DNA from: Paracoccus pantotrophus
Lineage (GTDB): Bacteria; Pseudomonadota; Alphaproteobacteria; Rhodobacterales; Rhodobacteraceae
Length of the DNA: 64,000 nucleotides
Direction: 5' to 3'
NCBI RefSeq assembly: GCF_008824185.1
Contig: NZ_CP044426.1
Coordinates: 124,001 to 188,000, forward strand
This document shows positions 8,949 to 19,792 of the stretch, piece after piece; the first letter of the stretch is position 1; every line of letters begins with the position of its first letter. The translations under genes were made by a program, and so were the position numbers. Under the pieces are notes generated by a model. That model saw only the letters and a list, made by a program, of their open reading frames with translations. It was not told where the DNA came from and searched no databases.

Positions 8949-9644
8949 CTATTGCGCCGGACCGATGGTCAGTTCGACCGGTTCCAGCCCCTCGACCTCG
9001 CCGGCCAGCCGGTCGCCTTCCGCAACCGCGCCGACCCCGGCGGGCGTGCCGGTCATGATCAGGTCGCCCGGCGCGAGGTGGTAATAATGCGACAGGTCCG
9101 CGATCAGTTCCGGGATGGACCAGACCATGTCCGAAATCGGCGCATCCTGCCGCAGGGCGCCGTTCACCTCCAGCCGGATGCGTTGCCTCGCCGGGGTGAA
9201 GTCCCGCGCCGGGGTGAGCGCCGAGAACACGGCCGCCCCCTCGAAATTCTTGCCCAGATCCCAGGGATGGCGCTTGTCCTTGGCCCGCGCTTGCAAGTCC
9301 CGCCGCGTCATGTCGAGGCCCGTGCCATAGCCCCAGACCGCGGCCATCGCCCGCGCCGGCGCGATGCGGAAGGCGGGGGCGCCGATCGCCACCACCAGCT
9401 CGATTTCGTGATGCAGGTCGCGCGTGCCGGGCGGATAGGGCAGGGTCGCGCCACTTTGCCGCACCGCATGGGCGGATTTCAGGAAATAGAACGGCGCCTC
9501 GCGGTCGACCTCGGCCCCCATCTCGGCGGCATGGGCGGCATAGTTGCGCCCGACGCAGAAAATGCGGTTTGCCGGGAATCGCGCGTCTTGGCCGGAAACC
9601 GGCAGCGCGGCGGGCGGGGGCGGGGGGAACAGATATTCGCTCAT
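8949..9644 (-). CDS. fumarylacetoacetate hydrolase (FAH) family protein
   Basis: 231 residues covering the FAH C-terminal domain. Visible are NRIFCVGRNYAAHAAEMG, the metal-binding HHEIELVVAIG, GYGTGLDMTRRDLQ, KNFEGAAVFSALTPA and the closing PGDLIMTGTPAGVGAV. Members are Mg2+-dependent fumarylpyruvate hydrolases, oxaloacetate decarboxylases or isomerases; this small single-domain form most resembles fumarylpyruvate hydrolase or FAHD1-type proteins, which is inference. I chose ATG 9644 (MSEYLFPPPPP) over an upstream in-frame start at 9755 that would run into the promoter side of the divergent pcm-like gene. Confidence 0.88.
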   Translation of the reverse strand: MSEYLFPPPPPAALPVSGQDARFPANRIFCVGRNYAAHAAEMGAEVDREAPFYFLKSAHAVRQSGATLPYPPGTRDLHHEIELVVAIGAPAFRIAPARAMAAVWGYGTGLDMTRRDLQARAKDKRHPWDLGKNFEGAAVFSALTPARDFTPARQRIRLEVNGALRQDAPISDMVWSIPELIADLSHYYHLAPGDLIMTGTPAGVGAVAEGDRLAGEVEGLEPVELTIGPAQ

Positions 9645-9757
9645 GCCCGCGACCCTGCCACGGTAATGCAGTCGCGGCAAGAATGCGGGCGCCGTTGCCC
9701 GCACCGGATTTTCATGGCAAGAGAGCGTAAAGCCAACCGAATGCAGGGTTCGCATAC

Positions 9758-10411
9758 ATGACCGATTTCGCGCAGCGCCGCACCATGATGGTCGACACTC
9801 AGGTGCGTCCGAACGAAGTGACCAGCTATCCCGTCATCGAGGCGATGCTGAACGTCCCGCGCGAGCAGTTCGTCCCCGAATCGCGCCGGGACGTGGCCTA
9901 TGCCGGCAACAATATCGACCTTGCCCCCGGCCGCGTCCTGCTGGAGCCGCGGACGCTGGGCAAGATGATGGATGTGCTGAACCTGCAAAACGGCGACCTG
10001 GTGCTGGATGTCGGTTGCGGCTACGGCTATTCCGCCGCCGTCATGGCCCGCATCGCCGAGGCCGTCGTCGCGCTGGAAGAGGACGCCGCGATGGCTGCCG
10101 AGGCGGAAAGCCGGCTGGCGGCGCAGGACGTGTTCAACGTCGCCGTGGTCCAGGGCGCGCTTTCCGAGGGCTGCGCCGGCCAGGCCCCCTATGACGCCAT
10201 CCTGATCGAGGGTGCGGTCGAGCAGGTGCCCCAGGCGCTGGCCGAACAGCTGCGCGAGGGCGGCCGCATCGTCGCCATGTTCCGCGAGGGCAATCTGGGC
10301 ACCGTCCGCATCGGCCACAAGCTGGACGGGCGGTTGAACTGGCGCTTTGCCTTCAATGCCGTCGCCCCGCTGCTGCCGGGCTTTGCGCGTCCGCGGGGTT
10401 TTGTCTTGTGA
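9758..10411 (+). CDS. protein-L-isoaspartate O-methyltransferase family protein
   Basis: 217 residues. It has the PCMT layout: RREQFVPE-like substrate segment (VPREQFVPESRRDVAYAG), the SAM-binding motif LVLDVGCGYGYSAAVMAR (about residues 81-98) and the late PYDAILIEGAVEQVP. The family repairs isoaspartyl residues, but this short alphaproteobacterial branch lacks some residues of the canonical enzyme, so repair activity is not certain. It sits directly ahead of tolC (22 bases), an arrangement I know from alphaproteobacteria. Confidence 0.85.
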   Translation: MTDFAQRRTMMVDTQVRPNEVTSYPVIEAMLNVPREQFVPESRRDVAYAGNNIDLAPGRVLLEPRTLGKMMDVLNLQNGDLVLDVGCGYGYSAAVMARIAEAVVALEEDAAMAAEAESRLAAQDVFNVAVVQGALSEGCAGQAPYDAILIEGAVEQVPQALAEQLREGGRIVAMFREGNLGTVRIGHKLDGRLNWRFAFNAVAPLLPGFARPRGFVL

Positions 10412-10433
10412 TTCCGACAGGAAAGGCCATGGC

Positions 10434-11828
10434 ATGTTTCGCAAAACGCTGAGAACTCTGCGGCCTCCGCTGATCGCAGCCCTGCTTGCGGGCGCGACGA
10501 CCGCCCCGGCCGGGGCCGAATCGCTGGCCGATGCCATGGTCGCAGCCTATCGCCACTCGGCGCTGCTGGAGCAGAACCGCGCCGTGCTGCGCGCCGCGGA
10601 CGAGGACGCGGCCACCGCCCTGGCCCAGCTGCGCCCGGTCGTGCAATGGATCGCCGAACACAGTTTCCAGAAGATCAACGGCCTGGCCATCGGCCGCTCG
10701 ACCGGCATCGGGCTGCAGGCCCAGATCACGCTTTACGACTGGGGCCGCAACGCTATCGCCATCGACGCGGCCAAGGAGACCGTGCTGGCCACCCGCGCCG
10801 CGCTGGTCGGCGTGGAACAGGACGTGCTGCTGGGCGCGGTCCAGGCCTATCTGGACGTGCGCAGCGCGACCGAACAGGTTGATCTGCAAGCCAATTCCGT
10901 GCGGGTGATCGGTCAGGAGCAGCAGGCCGCCTCGGATCGTTTCGAGGTGGGCGAGATCACCCAGACCGACGTGTCGCAGGCCGATGCCGCCCTGGCCGCG
11001 GCGCGTGCCAGCCTGGCGGCCGCACGCGGCAATCTGGAGGTCGCGCGCGAGGCCTATCGCGCCGCGACCGGCCGGGCGCCGGGCCAGTTGGCGCCGCCGC
11101 CGCCCACGCCGGCGCTGCCCGCCTCGCTCGAGGCGGCGCGGCAGATCGGCCAGCGCAGCCATCCGGCGATCCTGCAGGCGCAGCGCCTGGCCGCCGCTGC
11201 CGAACTGGGCGTCGCTGCCGCTGCCGCCGCGCGCAATCCGACGCTGACCGGCCAGGCCAGCATCGGCCGGTCGAAGGAATTGTCGATCCAGGGGCAGGAA
11301 TCGACCCGCAACACGCTGGGCGCTTCGCTCAGCCTGTCGCAGACGATCTATTCCGGCGGCCGACTGCCCTCGGCGCATCGCAAGGCCATGGCGCAGCGCG
11401 ACCAGGCGCGGGCCGGGCTGCTTCAGGTGTCGCGCCAGGTCGATGAGGCGGTCGGCCGGTCCTGGGCAGGCATCGACGTGGCAAGGGCGCAGATCAGTGC
11501 CATCGACGAGCAGATCGTCGCCGCGCAGCAGGCCTACGAAGGCGTGCGCGAAGAGGCGACGCTGGGCGCGCGCACGACGCTGGACGTGCTGGATGCCGAG
11601 CAATTGCTGCTCGAGGCGCGGGCCAACAAAATCTCGGCCGAGGCCAATCTGCAATTAGCACATTATCAACTTCTGGCTGCTATGGGTCTGTTGACGGTGG
11701 AAAACCTGAAACTGGGGATACCGACCTATGACCCATCGGCCTATTACAATGCGGTGCAGGACGCACCCTATACCAGCAGGCAGGGCGAAAGCCTCGACCG
11801 CGTCTTGCGCGCGCTCGGCAGGGACTGA
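10434..11828 (+). CDS. tolC: TolC family outer-membrane efflux protein
   Basis: 464 residues. Signal peptide to about residue 25 (PLIAALLAGATTAPAGA), then two repeats of the outer-membrane efflux fold with long alpha-helices: RVIGQEQQAASDRFEVGEIT in the first half and the matching AYEGVREEATLGARTTLDVL in the second. The trimer forms the outer-membrane channel for type I secretion and RND pumps. The start follows AGGAAAGG at 10419-10426. It could be the channel for the RND pair at 2.7-7 kb, though the genes are not linked in an operon. Confidence 0.92.
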   Translation: MFRKTLRTLRPPLIAALLAGATTAPAGAESLADAMVAAYRHSALLEQNRAVLRAADEDAATALAQLRPVVQWIAEHSFQKINGLAIGRSTGIGLQAQITLYDWGRNAIAIDAAKETVLATRAALVGVEQDVLLGAVQAYLDVRSATEQVDLQANSVRVIGQEQQAASDRFEVGEITQTDVSQADAALAAARASLAAARGNLEVAREAYRAATGRAPGQLAPPPPTPALPASLEAARQIGQRSHPAILQAQRLAAAAELGVAAAAAARNPTLTGQASIGRSKELSIQGQESTRNTLGASLSLSQTIYSGGRLPSAHRKAMAQRDQARAGLLQVSRQVDEAVGRSWAGIDVARAQISAIDEQIVAAQQAYEGVREEATLGARTTLDVLDAEQLLLEARANKISAEANLQLAHYQLLAAMGLLTVENLKLGIPTYDPSAYYNAVQDAPYTSRQGESLDRVLRALGRD

Positions 11829-11857
11829 CGCCGCCGCCCTCGATCCGGGGGCACATC

Positions 11858-12625
11858 ATGCAGCATGAGGTTATGCGGCCACTGGCGCCGGGCCCCGGCT
11901 CGGACAATGTCGGCGACGTTCTGGCCTCGATCCGCCGGCTCATCGCCCAGGATGAGGCGGGCTGCCGTATCCCGGACCCGGCGCTGAACGCGCTGCCGGC
12001 CGAGGGCGAGGCGTCGCCGGCGCAGACCGCGCCGCTGCCGGCGGGCCGTCCGGCATTCCCTGCGCGAATCACCCCCTTGGTGCTGGATAGCAGCACCCTG
12101 GTCGCGGGCCAGCCTATGAAAGCTCCGCAAGCTGGCGCCCCTTCGGCATCGGAGCCGCAGGTCTTCGGCGATTGGCTGCGCATGCCGCCGGCCGAGGAAT
12201 CTGCGGCGGTCGAGGCCGCGCCGGTGCGGTCAGATGCGACCGAACCCGCGCAAGCCGATGCGGGGACCACACCCGCCCCCCACCAACCCCTTGGCCCTTC
12301 GCCCGAGGCGCCGACAAGCACCATTCTGCAAATGGAGGAAACCATGCTGGAAACCATGCTGCATGCCAATGCTTCCGTGACCCCGATCAACCCGGCTGCC
12401 CAGGCACAGGCCGCTGAAGCCATGGCCCGCGACACCGGCGAGCCGCATCTTTTCGCGCCCCAGGACAAGGATGCGCAAAAGGGCACCCATCTGCGTGGCA
12501 TGATCCGCGAGGCGATCCGGCAGGAGCTTCAGGGCGAGATCGGCAACCGGCTCAGCCGTAACCTGCAACAGATGATCCGGCACGAGATCGAACTGGCGTT
12601 GCGGCAGATGTGCGAACAGGACTGA
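11858..12625 (+). CDS. PopZ/DUF2497-like cell-pole organizing protein
   Basis: 255 residues. Residues 18-34 (VGDVLASIRRLIAQDEA) closely match the N-terminal helix of Caulobacter PopZ (EEILASIRRIIxxD). A long Pro/Ala/Glu-rich, probably disordered linker follows, then a C-terminal helical block at about 210-255 (LRGMIREAIRQELQGEIGNR, LQQMIRHEIELALRQM) where PopZ has its oligomerisation helices. PopZ forms polar condensates that tether the chromosome origin. Position after pcm and tolC also matches the pcm-tolC-DUF2497-valS order of other alphaproteobacteria, though valS is absent here. Function is inference from ends, composition and neighbours. Confidence 0.65.
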   Translation: MQHEVMRPLAPGPGSDNVGDVLASIRRLIAQDEAGCRIPDPALNALPAEGEASPAQTAPLPAGRPAFPARITPLVLDSSTLVAGQPMKAPQAGAPSASEPQVFGDWLRMPPAEESAAVEAAPVRSDATEPAQADAGTTPAPHQPLGPSPEAPTSTILQMEETMLETMLHANASVTPINPAAQAQAAEAMARDTGEPHLFAPQDKDAQKGTHLRGMIREAIRQELQGEIGNRLSRNLQQMIRHEIELALRQMCEQD

Positions 12626-12964
12626 ACCGGCGTCGCGGCAGCGGGTTTCGGCCGCCGCGCGCCGGTCCGGGACGGGGTTCCGCTTCGTCTTGCCCTGAGC
12701 ATGCGTCTCGATCCGGCCGGTTGCGAGGGATGCCCGTCGTGTTTCATTTGCCGATCGGCTTCGCGCCGCAAGCCAGGCCTGGGGGGCTTTCCCGAGGGCT
12801 GCGGGATCGGTTCAGCGCGATGCAGAGCCGTTTCAGCCCGCGCGTCGGATGGGCGGTCGCGCCCTTCGTCAGCCGGCTGTCGGTGCCGGATCGCCTTTGG
12901 CCGTCCCGGCGCGGCGACCCGGTCATCCGCCGATCGTTCGTGCCGGGCTGGTTCCGGTTGTTCG
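12626..12964. other. gene-free stretch between the PopZ-like gene and glpR
   Basis: About 340 bases with no convincing gene. Open frames here have no ribosome binding site, no hydrophobic or family pattern and Arg-rich composition typical of GC-rich non-coding frames. I see no RNA gene. In relatives valS often follows the popZ-like gene; no trace of it is visible. Confidence 0.5.
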
Positions 12965-13759
12965 TCAATCCGCGCTCTGGCTTGCCGGGGGACAAAGCCG
13001 CACTTCGGTGCGCCATTCCGTGCAGCGCCGGTGCAGATCCTGGGGCAGGGGCTGGTCGGTGAAGACGGCGTCCAACTCGGCCAGGCTGGCGATGCGGGCC
13101 GGCGCCGGGCGGCCGATCTTGGAATGATCCGTGACCAGGAAGGCGCGGCGCGACTGGCGCAGGATGGCGCGGCTGACCCGCACCTCGGCCAGGTCGAAGT
13201 CCAGCAGGTCGCCGTCATGGTCCAGCGCCGAAGTGCCGATGACCGCGTAATCCACCTTGAACTGCTCGAAGAACTGGGTGGTGAGTTCCCCCACCAACCC
13301 CCCGTCCGAGCGGCGCAGCGTGCCGCCCGTCACCATGATCTCGCAGCCCGGATTGGCCAGCAGGATATTGGCGACATTCATGTTGTTGGTGATGACGGTG
13401 ATGTTGGAATGATGGATCAGCGCGCGGGCCACCGCCTCGGTCGTGGTGCCCAGGTTCAGGATCAGGCTGCAATTGTCGGGGATCTCCGCCGCGCAGGCCG
13501 CGCCGATGGCGGCCTTGGCCTCGGCATTCATGCGCCGTCGCGCCTCGTAGCCCAGGTTGACCGCGCCGGCGCGCGGCACCGCCCCGCCATGCACGCGGTC
13601 CAGAAGGCCCGCCCCCGCCATCTCGCCCAGGTCGCGGCGGATCGTCTGCAAGGTCACGTCGAAACGCTGCGCCAGATCCTCGACCAGCACCCGGCCTTCG
13701 GCGCGGGCGAGTTCCAGGATCTCGTTCTGGCGTATGCTGAGCGCCACCGGGCTCTCCAT
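12965..13759 (-). CDS. glpR: DeoR/GlpR family transcriptional regulator
   Basis: 264 residues. N-terminal DeoR helix-turn-helix (RQNEILELARAEGRVLVEDLAQ, then FDVTLQTIRRDLGEM) and a C-terminal sugar-phosphate sensing domain with LILNLGTTTEAVARAL and VTGGTLRRSDGGLVG. Divergent from glpK, so it most likely represses the glpK unit and releases it on binding glycerol 3-phosphate; this is inferred from family and location. Start choice is open: GTG 13777, ATG 13759 (used here) and GTG 13747 are in frame. GATCGC occurs three times at 13768-13788 near the start and could belong to an operator. Confidence 0.88.
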   Translation of the reverse strand: MESPVALSIRQNEILELARAEGRVLVEDLAQRFDVTLQTIRRDLGEMAGAGLLDRVHGGAVPRAGAVNLGYEARRRMNAEAKAAIGAACAAEIPDNCSLILNLGTTTEAVARALIHHSNITVITNNMNVANILLANPGCEIMVTGGTLRRSDGGLVGELTTQFFEQFKVDYAVIGTSALDHDGDLLDFDLAEVRVSRAILRQSRRAFLVTDHSKIGRPAPARIASLAELDAVFTDQPLPQDLHRRCTEWRTEVRLCPPASQSAD

Positions 13760-13933
13760 CGGCTGGATCGCGATCACTTTATGCGATCAAGCCTCGCGCG
13801 CAAGCGTTCCTTGCGAGGCATGGAACCGGCGCCGATGTTCGGATCGCGGCGATCCGCCCGGAAACGAAAGCCGCTTGACCGACCGGATGCCGCGGTGCAG
13901 CCTGCGCATCACCCCGATGACAGCAGGCCGCCG

Positions 13934-15417
<1,484 letters not shown>

Positions 15418-15421
<4 letters not shown>

Positions 15422-16551
15422 CCGCGTTTTCCTTTGCCCTGCCGGGCCGGGTGGTCTTTGGCCGCGGCGAGGCGCAGAGGGCGCCGGCGCTGATCCGCGC
15501 CCATGGCCCGCGCGGCGTGCTGGTGCATGGCGCGAACCCGGCCCGCGCCGCCTGGCTGCTCGACGCGCTGCGCGCCGAGGGCGCCGAGGTCATGGCCGTG
15601 ACCTGCGGGGCCGAGCCGACCCTGCCCATGCTGGAGGCGGCGCTGGATCAGGCCAGGGGCTTCGGCGCCGATTGGGTCGCGGCGCTGGGCGGCGGCGCGG
15701 CGCTGGACCTGGGCAAGGCGCTGGCGGCGTTGATCCCGGCGCCGGGCGGAATCATGGATCACCTGGAGGTGGTTGGCCGTGGCCTGCCGCTGGCCGCCCC
15801 GCCCTTGCCCTTCATCGCCCTGCCGACCACCGCCGGCACCGGCGCCGAGGCGACGCGCAACGCGGTGATCGGGCTGCCCGAGCATGGCCGCAAGGTCTCG
15901 ATCCGGGACGAGCGCATGCTGCCGCGCCTGGCCATCGTCGATCCGGCCCTGACCGACCATTGCCCGCGCGCGGTGACGCTGGCCTCGGGGCTCGATGCGC
16001 TGGCGCAGGTGATCGAGCCCTATGTCTCGGCCCGCGCCACGCCCTTTACCGATGCGCTGGTGCGTCCCGCGATCCTGCCGGGCCTGCGGGCGCTGAAGCG
16101 GCTGATCGAGGCCGAGGATGCGGCGGCGCGCGACGTGATGGCCTGGGTCAGCCTTTGCGGCGGGATGGCGCTGGCGAATGGCGGGCTGGGCGCGGTCCAC
16201 GGCCTTGCCGGCGTGATCGGCGGCGTGACGCCCGCCGCGCATGGCGCGATCTGCGGCGCGTTGCTGGGGCCGGTGCTGGCGATGAACCGCGCCCACAGTC
16301 CCGACCCGACCCGCATCCACGAGGTCTGCGGCGAGATCGCCGGCGTTCTCGGCGGTGGTGCCGGCGAGGCGCCGCAAGGGCTTTCCTGCTGGGCGCGTGC
16401 CGCCGGGCTGCCAGGGCTGGGCGCGCAGGGGCTGGACCCGGCCCGGCACCGGGCGGTGGCCGAAGCCTCGCTCGGCAGTTCCTCGATGAAGGGCAATCCC
16501 TTCGTCCCCTCGGTGCTGCAGCTGTGCGAGGTCTTGCGCGAGGCAGGCTGA
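15418..16551 (+). CDS. iron-containing (group III) alcohol dehydrogenase, substrate unknown
   Basis: 377 residues. Starts FSFALPGRVVFGRGEA as in the Fe-ADH family; NAD-binding VAALGGGAALDLGKALA and FIALPTTAGTGAEATRNAV are present. Of the four usual metal ligands, Asp is seen in SGLDALAQVIEPY and two His in GAVHGLAG and PAAHGAICG, but the second ligand position, normally His in DALxHAIE, is Gln. I believe this DALxQ pattern recurs in a subfamily, so it need not mean loss of activity. Translation is probably coupled to glpK by the ATGA overlap, which suggests a substrate in glycerol or related polyol use. That is inference. Confidence 0.82.
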
Positions 16552-16788
16552 GGGGGCCGTCGGCCGGTTTTCGGCGCGGGTCGCCCCGGATCCGCGCCGC
16601 GGCCTGATCGCCGCGCATGATGCGTGGCGCGCTGGCGCCTGTCGCGTCTTGCAACGGGCCGGATCTGGGTGATCGCTCGCCCGGCTGATGGTTGCATTTC
16701 CCGCGAGACAATTTGGCGGATTTCGCTTATCGTGCTGAAACAGAACGGTTCTTGTCACCTGTCAGCCAGACGGTATCGGGGGGACGGA

Positions 16789-19569
16789 ATGGTCGAACGG
16801 GCCACGGGTGAGGTGCGCTTCGCGGTCGTCCTGTACGGCGGCGTCTCGCTGGCGATCTACATGAACGGCATCGCGCAGGAACTGCTGCGCATGGTGCGCG
16901 GCAGTTCCGACCTGCCGGACGAGGCGCTGGCGCCTGGCGAACTGATCTATCGCCGGCTGTCGCGCGCGCTGGCGGGCCCGCGCGGCGGGCGCAAGCGCTT
17001 CGTGATCGACATCATCTCGGGCACCTCGGCGGGCGGGATCAACGGCGTGGCGCTGGCCAAGGCGCTGGTTGTGGGCGCGCGCGACATCGACATCCTGCGC
17101 GAGGCCTGGACGGAAAAAGCCGATATCGGCCAGTTGCTCAACGACCGCCAGGGCATTGCCGGCCGCCTGCGCCCGACCGAATCGCTGCTGGACGGCGGCC
17201 ATATGTTCCGGGTGCTGCACGACACGCTGGCCCGGCTGACCGGCGACGGCCGGCCGCTGGCCGAGACGGTGGACCTGTTCGTCACCGCCACCGACCTGCA
17301 CGGCCGGCAGGCGCCGATCCACCTGACCGGCGCGCGGCTGGACGAAAGGGTCCACCGCAAGGTGTTCCATTTCGCCTATGACGGGGCGGGCCGCAACGAT
17401 TTCGGCCCCGGAAACGAGGCCATGCTGGCCTTTGCCGCGCGCTGCACCTCGTCCTTTCCGGTGGCCTTTCCGCCGATGCGCTTTGCCGACATGCCGGCCG
17501 CGGCGCAGGATGCCGGCTTTGCCCGCTTCTTCGACCACGACCCGGATTATGCCGGCCGGCCGTTCGCCGATGGCGGCTATCTGGACAACCGGCCCTTCAG
17601 CTATGCGACCGGGCTGATCCCGTCGCGCCCGACCACCCTGCCGGGCGAGCGCAAGCTTCTGTTCATCGACCCTTTCCCCGAGGCGCCCGCGCCCTCCGGC
17701 CAGCCGTCCGAGCCAGTCGATTTCCTGCAAAACGCCCAGCTGGCGCTGACCGGGCTGCCGCGCTACGAGGTGATCCGCGACGATATCCGCGCCATTGCCC
17801 GCATGAACCGGCGGCTGGAGCGGCTGGGCGCCTTGCAGACCCGCTGGCGCGAGGACCAGCGGCGGGTCGAGGCGGCCGGGCGCAAGATGCGGCAAAGGCG
17901 CAAGCCGGCCGACCTGGACCGGATGGACCTGGCCGACCTGATGACCGGCGCCTATCAATACCCGCAGAACTACCCACTTTATCACCACCTGCGGGTCTAT
18001 GGCACCACCGACGGGCTGTCGGCGATGGTGGCCGGGCTGGCCGGATACCCGCCGGATTCGGACGTGGCGCTGTATCTGCGCCAGATCCTGCGTGGCTGGC
18101 GCGACGAGAACTTCAGCGCCTATCACGCCGAGGGCCGCGAGACCGAGAACGCCTACCTGTCCCGCTATGACCTGGATTTCCGGCTGCGCCGGCTGATCCA
18201 TCTGCGCGCCCATATCGACGAGGCGCTGGACCGGCGCGAGCGCATCCAGGGCGAGAACGTGGCGCTGCACCTGTCCCCGGAACTGCTGGCGCCCCTGCGC
18301 GTCCGGATCGAAGAGGAACTGGCCGAGCTGCGCCGCCTGGCCAGTCCCGACGGCAGCCGGGCGCAGGCCCTGCTGGCCGGCGCCGAGATCCTTCGGCTGG
18401 ACGGGCTGATCTCGGCCGAATACAGCGCGGTGATGAAGCTTGCGACGCTCGATCAGCGGTATCGCAGGGCGCGCGAGATCTATCGCGGCACGGAAATCAA
18501 GGCGCTGGTGGACAAGGCACTGGCCCGGCTGGGCCGGGACATGCGCGCGGTCTTCGACGCCAGCAGCGCCCGCATCCGCGCCGACCTGGCCCAGCCCGAA
18601 TTGCAGCCGCTTCTGGATGTCTATGACGATTTCCATTGGCATGACGTGATGACCTATCCCTTCCTGGAGGGGTCCGAGCTTCAGGAACATTCGCAGGTCG
18701 AGGTGTTCCGCGTCAGCCCCGCCGACAGCGGGCTGAACCCGCGGCCCGACAAGCTGGCGGGCATCGCCGTCGGTGCCTTCGGCGGCTTCCTGAACCGGGA
18801 CTGGCGCGAGCATGACATCCTGTGGGGCCGGCTCGACGGGGCCGAGCGTATCGTCGCGGCGCTGATGTCCGACCGCCCCGAGGCCGAGCGCAACGCCTGG
18901 ATACAGGAGTTCCAGAACCAGATCCTGCGCGAGGAATATGGCGAAGTGGCGGGCCAGGCCCGGCGGCTGGCGCTGCTCAAGGCCAAGCTGCGCGATGCCC
19001 GCATCGACGAGGACGCCTTCGAGGAGACTGCCGCCCAGGCGCTGGGGGTCAAGGACGCGGCCGAGCTGGACCTGCGGCGTTTCGGCACGCATTACAAGGA
19101 TTTCAAGCCCATCGGACCGCGCCCGCCCGAGATCGCGGGCTGGAGCAGCCGCGCCATGGCGATCCTGTCGCGCATGATCGACGATCTGCCCGACGACGGC
19201 ATCCTGCGCATGCTGGGCAGCCGCGGGGCGGCGGCGCTGCGGGCCGGTGGCGGGCTGATCTCGGGCTTTGCGCGCTTTGCCATGCCCGGCAGCTACTGGC
19301 GGATGCTGGCGGACAAGATGCTGTTCCTGGCCATGCTGGCGGGGTTGCTGGTGGTGCTGCTGTCGCCCTGGCTGGGATCGGCGGCTGCCAGGATCGGCTG
19401 GCTGCTGCTTGCGGTCGCGATCGCGACCTGGCTCCTGCTCCACAGCTTCGGGCGCTGGCTGCGCGGGCGCGACAGCCTGCCGCAGGCGTTGCGCTGGCTG
19501 GCGCTCTGCGTTGCGCTGGCGCTGATGGGCGTGGGGCTGGCAACTGTCGCAGATCGCCTGTTCGGCTGA
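16789..19569 (+). CDS. large patatin-like phospholipase with C-terminal membrane segments
   Basis: 926 residues. The patatin domain occupies roughly residues 1-330: oxyanion loop YGGVSLAIYMNGIAQEL, nucleophile elbow GTSAGG with Ser80, and the DGGYLDNRPF motif with catalytic Asp261. A long middle region of charged helices (DUF3376-like by position and length) follows, and residues about 835-925 hold two or three membrane helices (FLAMLAGLLVVLLSPWLG, IGWLLLAVAIATWLLL, LALCVALALMGVGLATVA). Probably a membrane-anchored acyl hydrolase; lipid substrate unknown. Start fits GGGGGGA at 16778-16784. It is monocistronic, with 220-240 bases of non-coding DNA on each side. Confidence 0.85.
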   Translation: MVERATGEVRFAVVLYGGVSLAIYMNGIAQELLRMVRGSSDLPDEALAPGELIYRRLSRALAGPRGGRKRFVIDIISGTSAGGINGVALAKALVVGARDIDILREAWTEKADIGQLLNDRQGIAGRLRPTESLLDGGHMFRVLHDTLARLTGDGRPLAETVDLFVTATDLHGRQAPIHLTGARLDERVHRKVFHFAYDGAGRNDFGPGNEAMLAFAARCTSSFPVAFPPMRFADMPAAAQDAGFARFFDHDPDYAGRPFADGGYLDNRPFSYATGLIPSRPTTLPGERKLLFIDPFPEAPAPSGQPSEPVDFLQNAQLALTGLPRYEVIRDDIRAIARMNRRLERLGALQTRWREDQRRVEAAGRKMRQRRKPADLDRMDLADLMTGAYQYPQNYPLYHHLRVYGTTDGLSAMVAGLAGYPPDSDVALYLRQILRGWRDENFSAYHAEGRETENAYLSRYDLDFRLRRLIHLRAHIDEALDRRERIQGENVALHLSPELLAPLRVRIEEELAELRRLASPDGSRAQALLAGAEILRLDGLISAEYSAVMKLATLDQRYRRAREIYRGTEIKALVDKALARLGRDMRAVFDASSARIRADLAQPELQPLLDVYDDFHWHDVMTYPFLEGSELQEHSQVEVFRVSPADSGLNPRPDKLAGIAVGAFGGFLNRDWREHDILWGRLDGAERIVAALMSDRPEAERNAWIQEFQNQILREEYGEVAGQARRLALLKAKLRDARIDEDAFEETAAQALGVKDAAELDLRRFGTHYKDFKPIGPRPPEIAGWSSRAMAILSRMIDDLPDDGILRMLGSRGAAALRAGGGLISGFARFAMPGSYWRMLADKMLFLAMLAGLLVVLLSPWLGSAAARIGWLLLAVAIATWLLLHSFGRWLRGRDSLPQALRWLALCVALALMGVGLATVADRLFG

Positions 19570-19792
19570 CGCAGCCCGCGCGAGGCCGCGTCGCAAACCG
19601 ACTGCGCCTTGTCGCAATAGGGCCTGAGCGTTGCGCCGCCCGGTTGGAAAAAGGCGTCAACGGGGATAGAGGCGAACCGGAACGGGCAGGCCCGCGATGA
19701 ATCGGGCTTGCGCATGCCGGCGCCTGCGCTATCCGCGCGCGGAGGGGCCGGGGTCTGCGCGAGGGATGCGGAATGCGAAGGAGAACGGGCCT

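Noticed and set aside
12610..13062. 150-residue plus-strand open frame between the PopZ-like gene and glpR
   Set aside because: Starts inside the PopZ-like gene, has no ribosome binding site, is Arg/Pro/Ser-rich and overlaps glpR.
16762..19617. 951-residue minus-strand open frame
   Set aside because: Shadow of the patatin-like gene, whose catalytic motifs and start are convincing.
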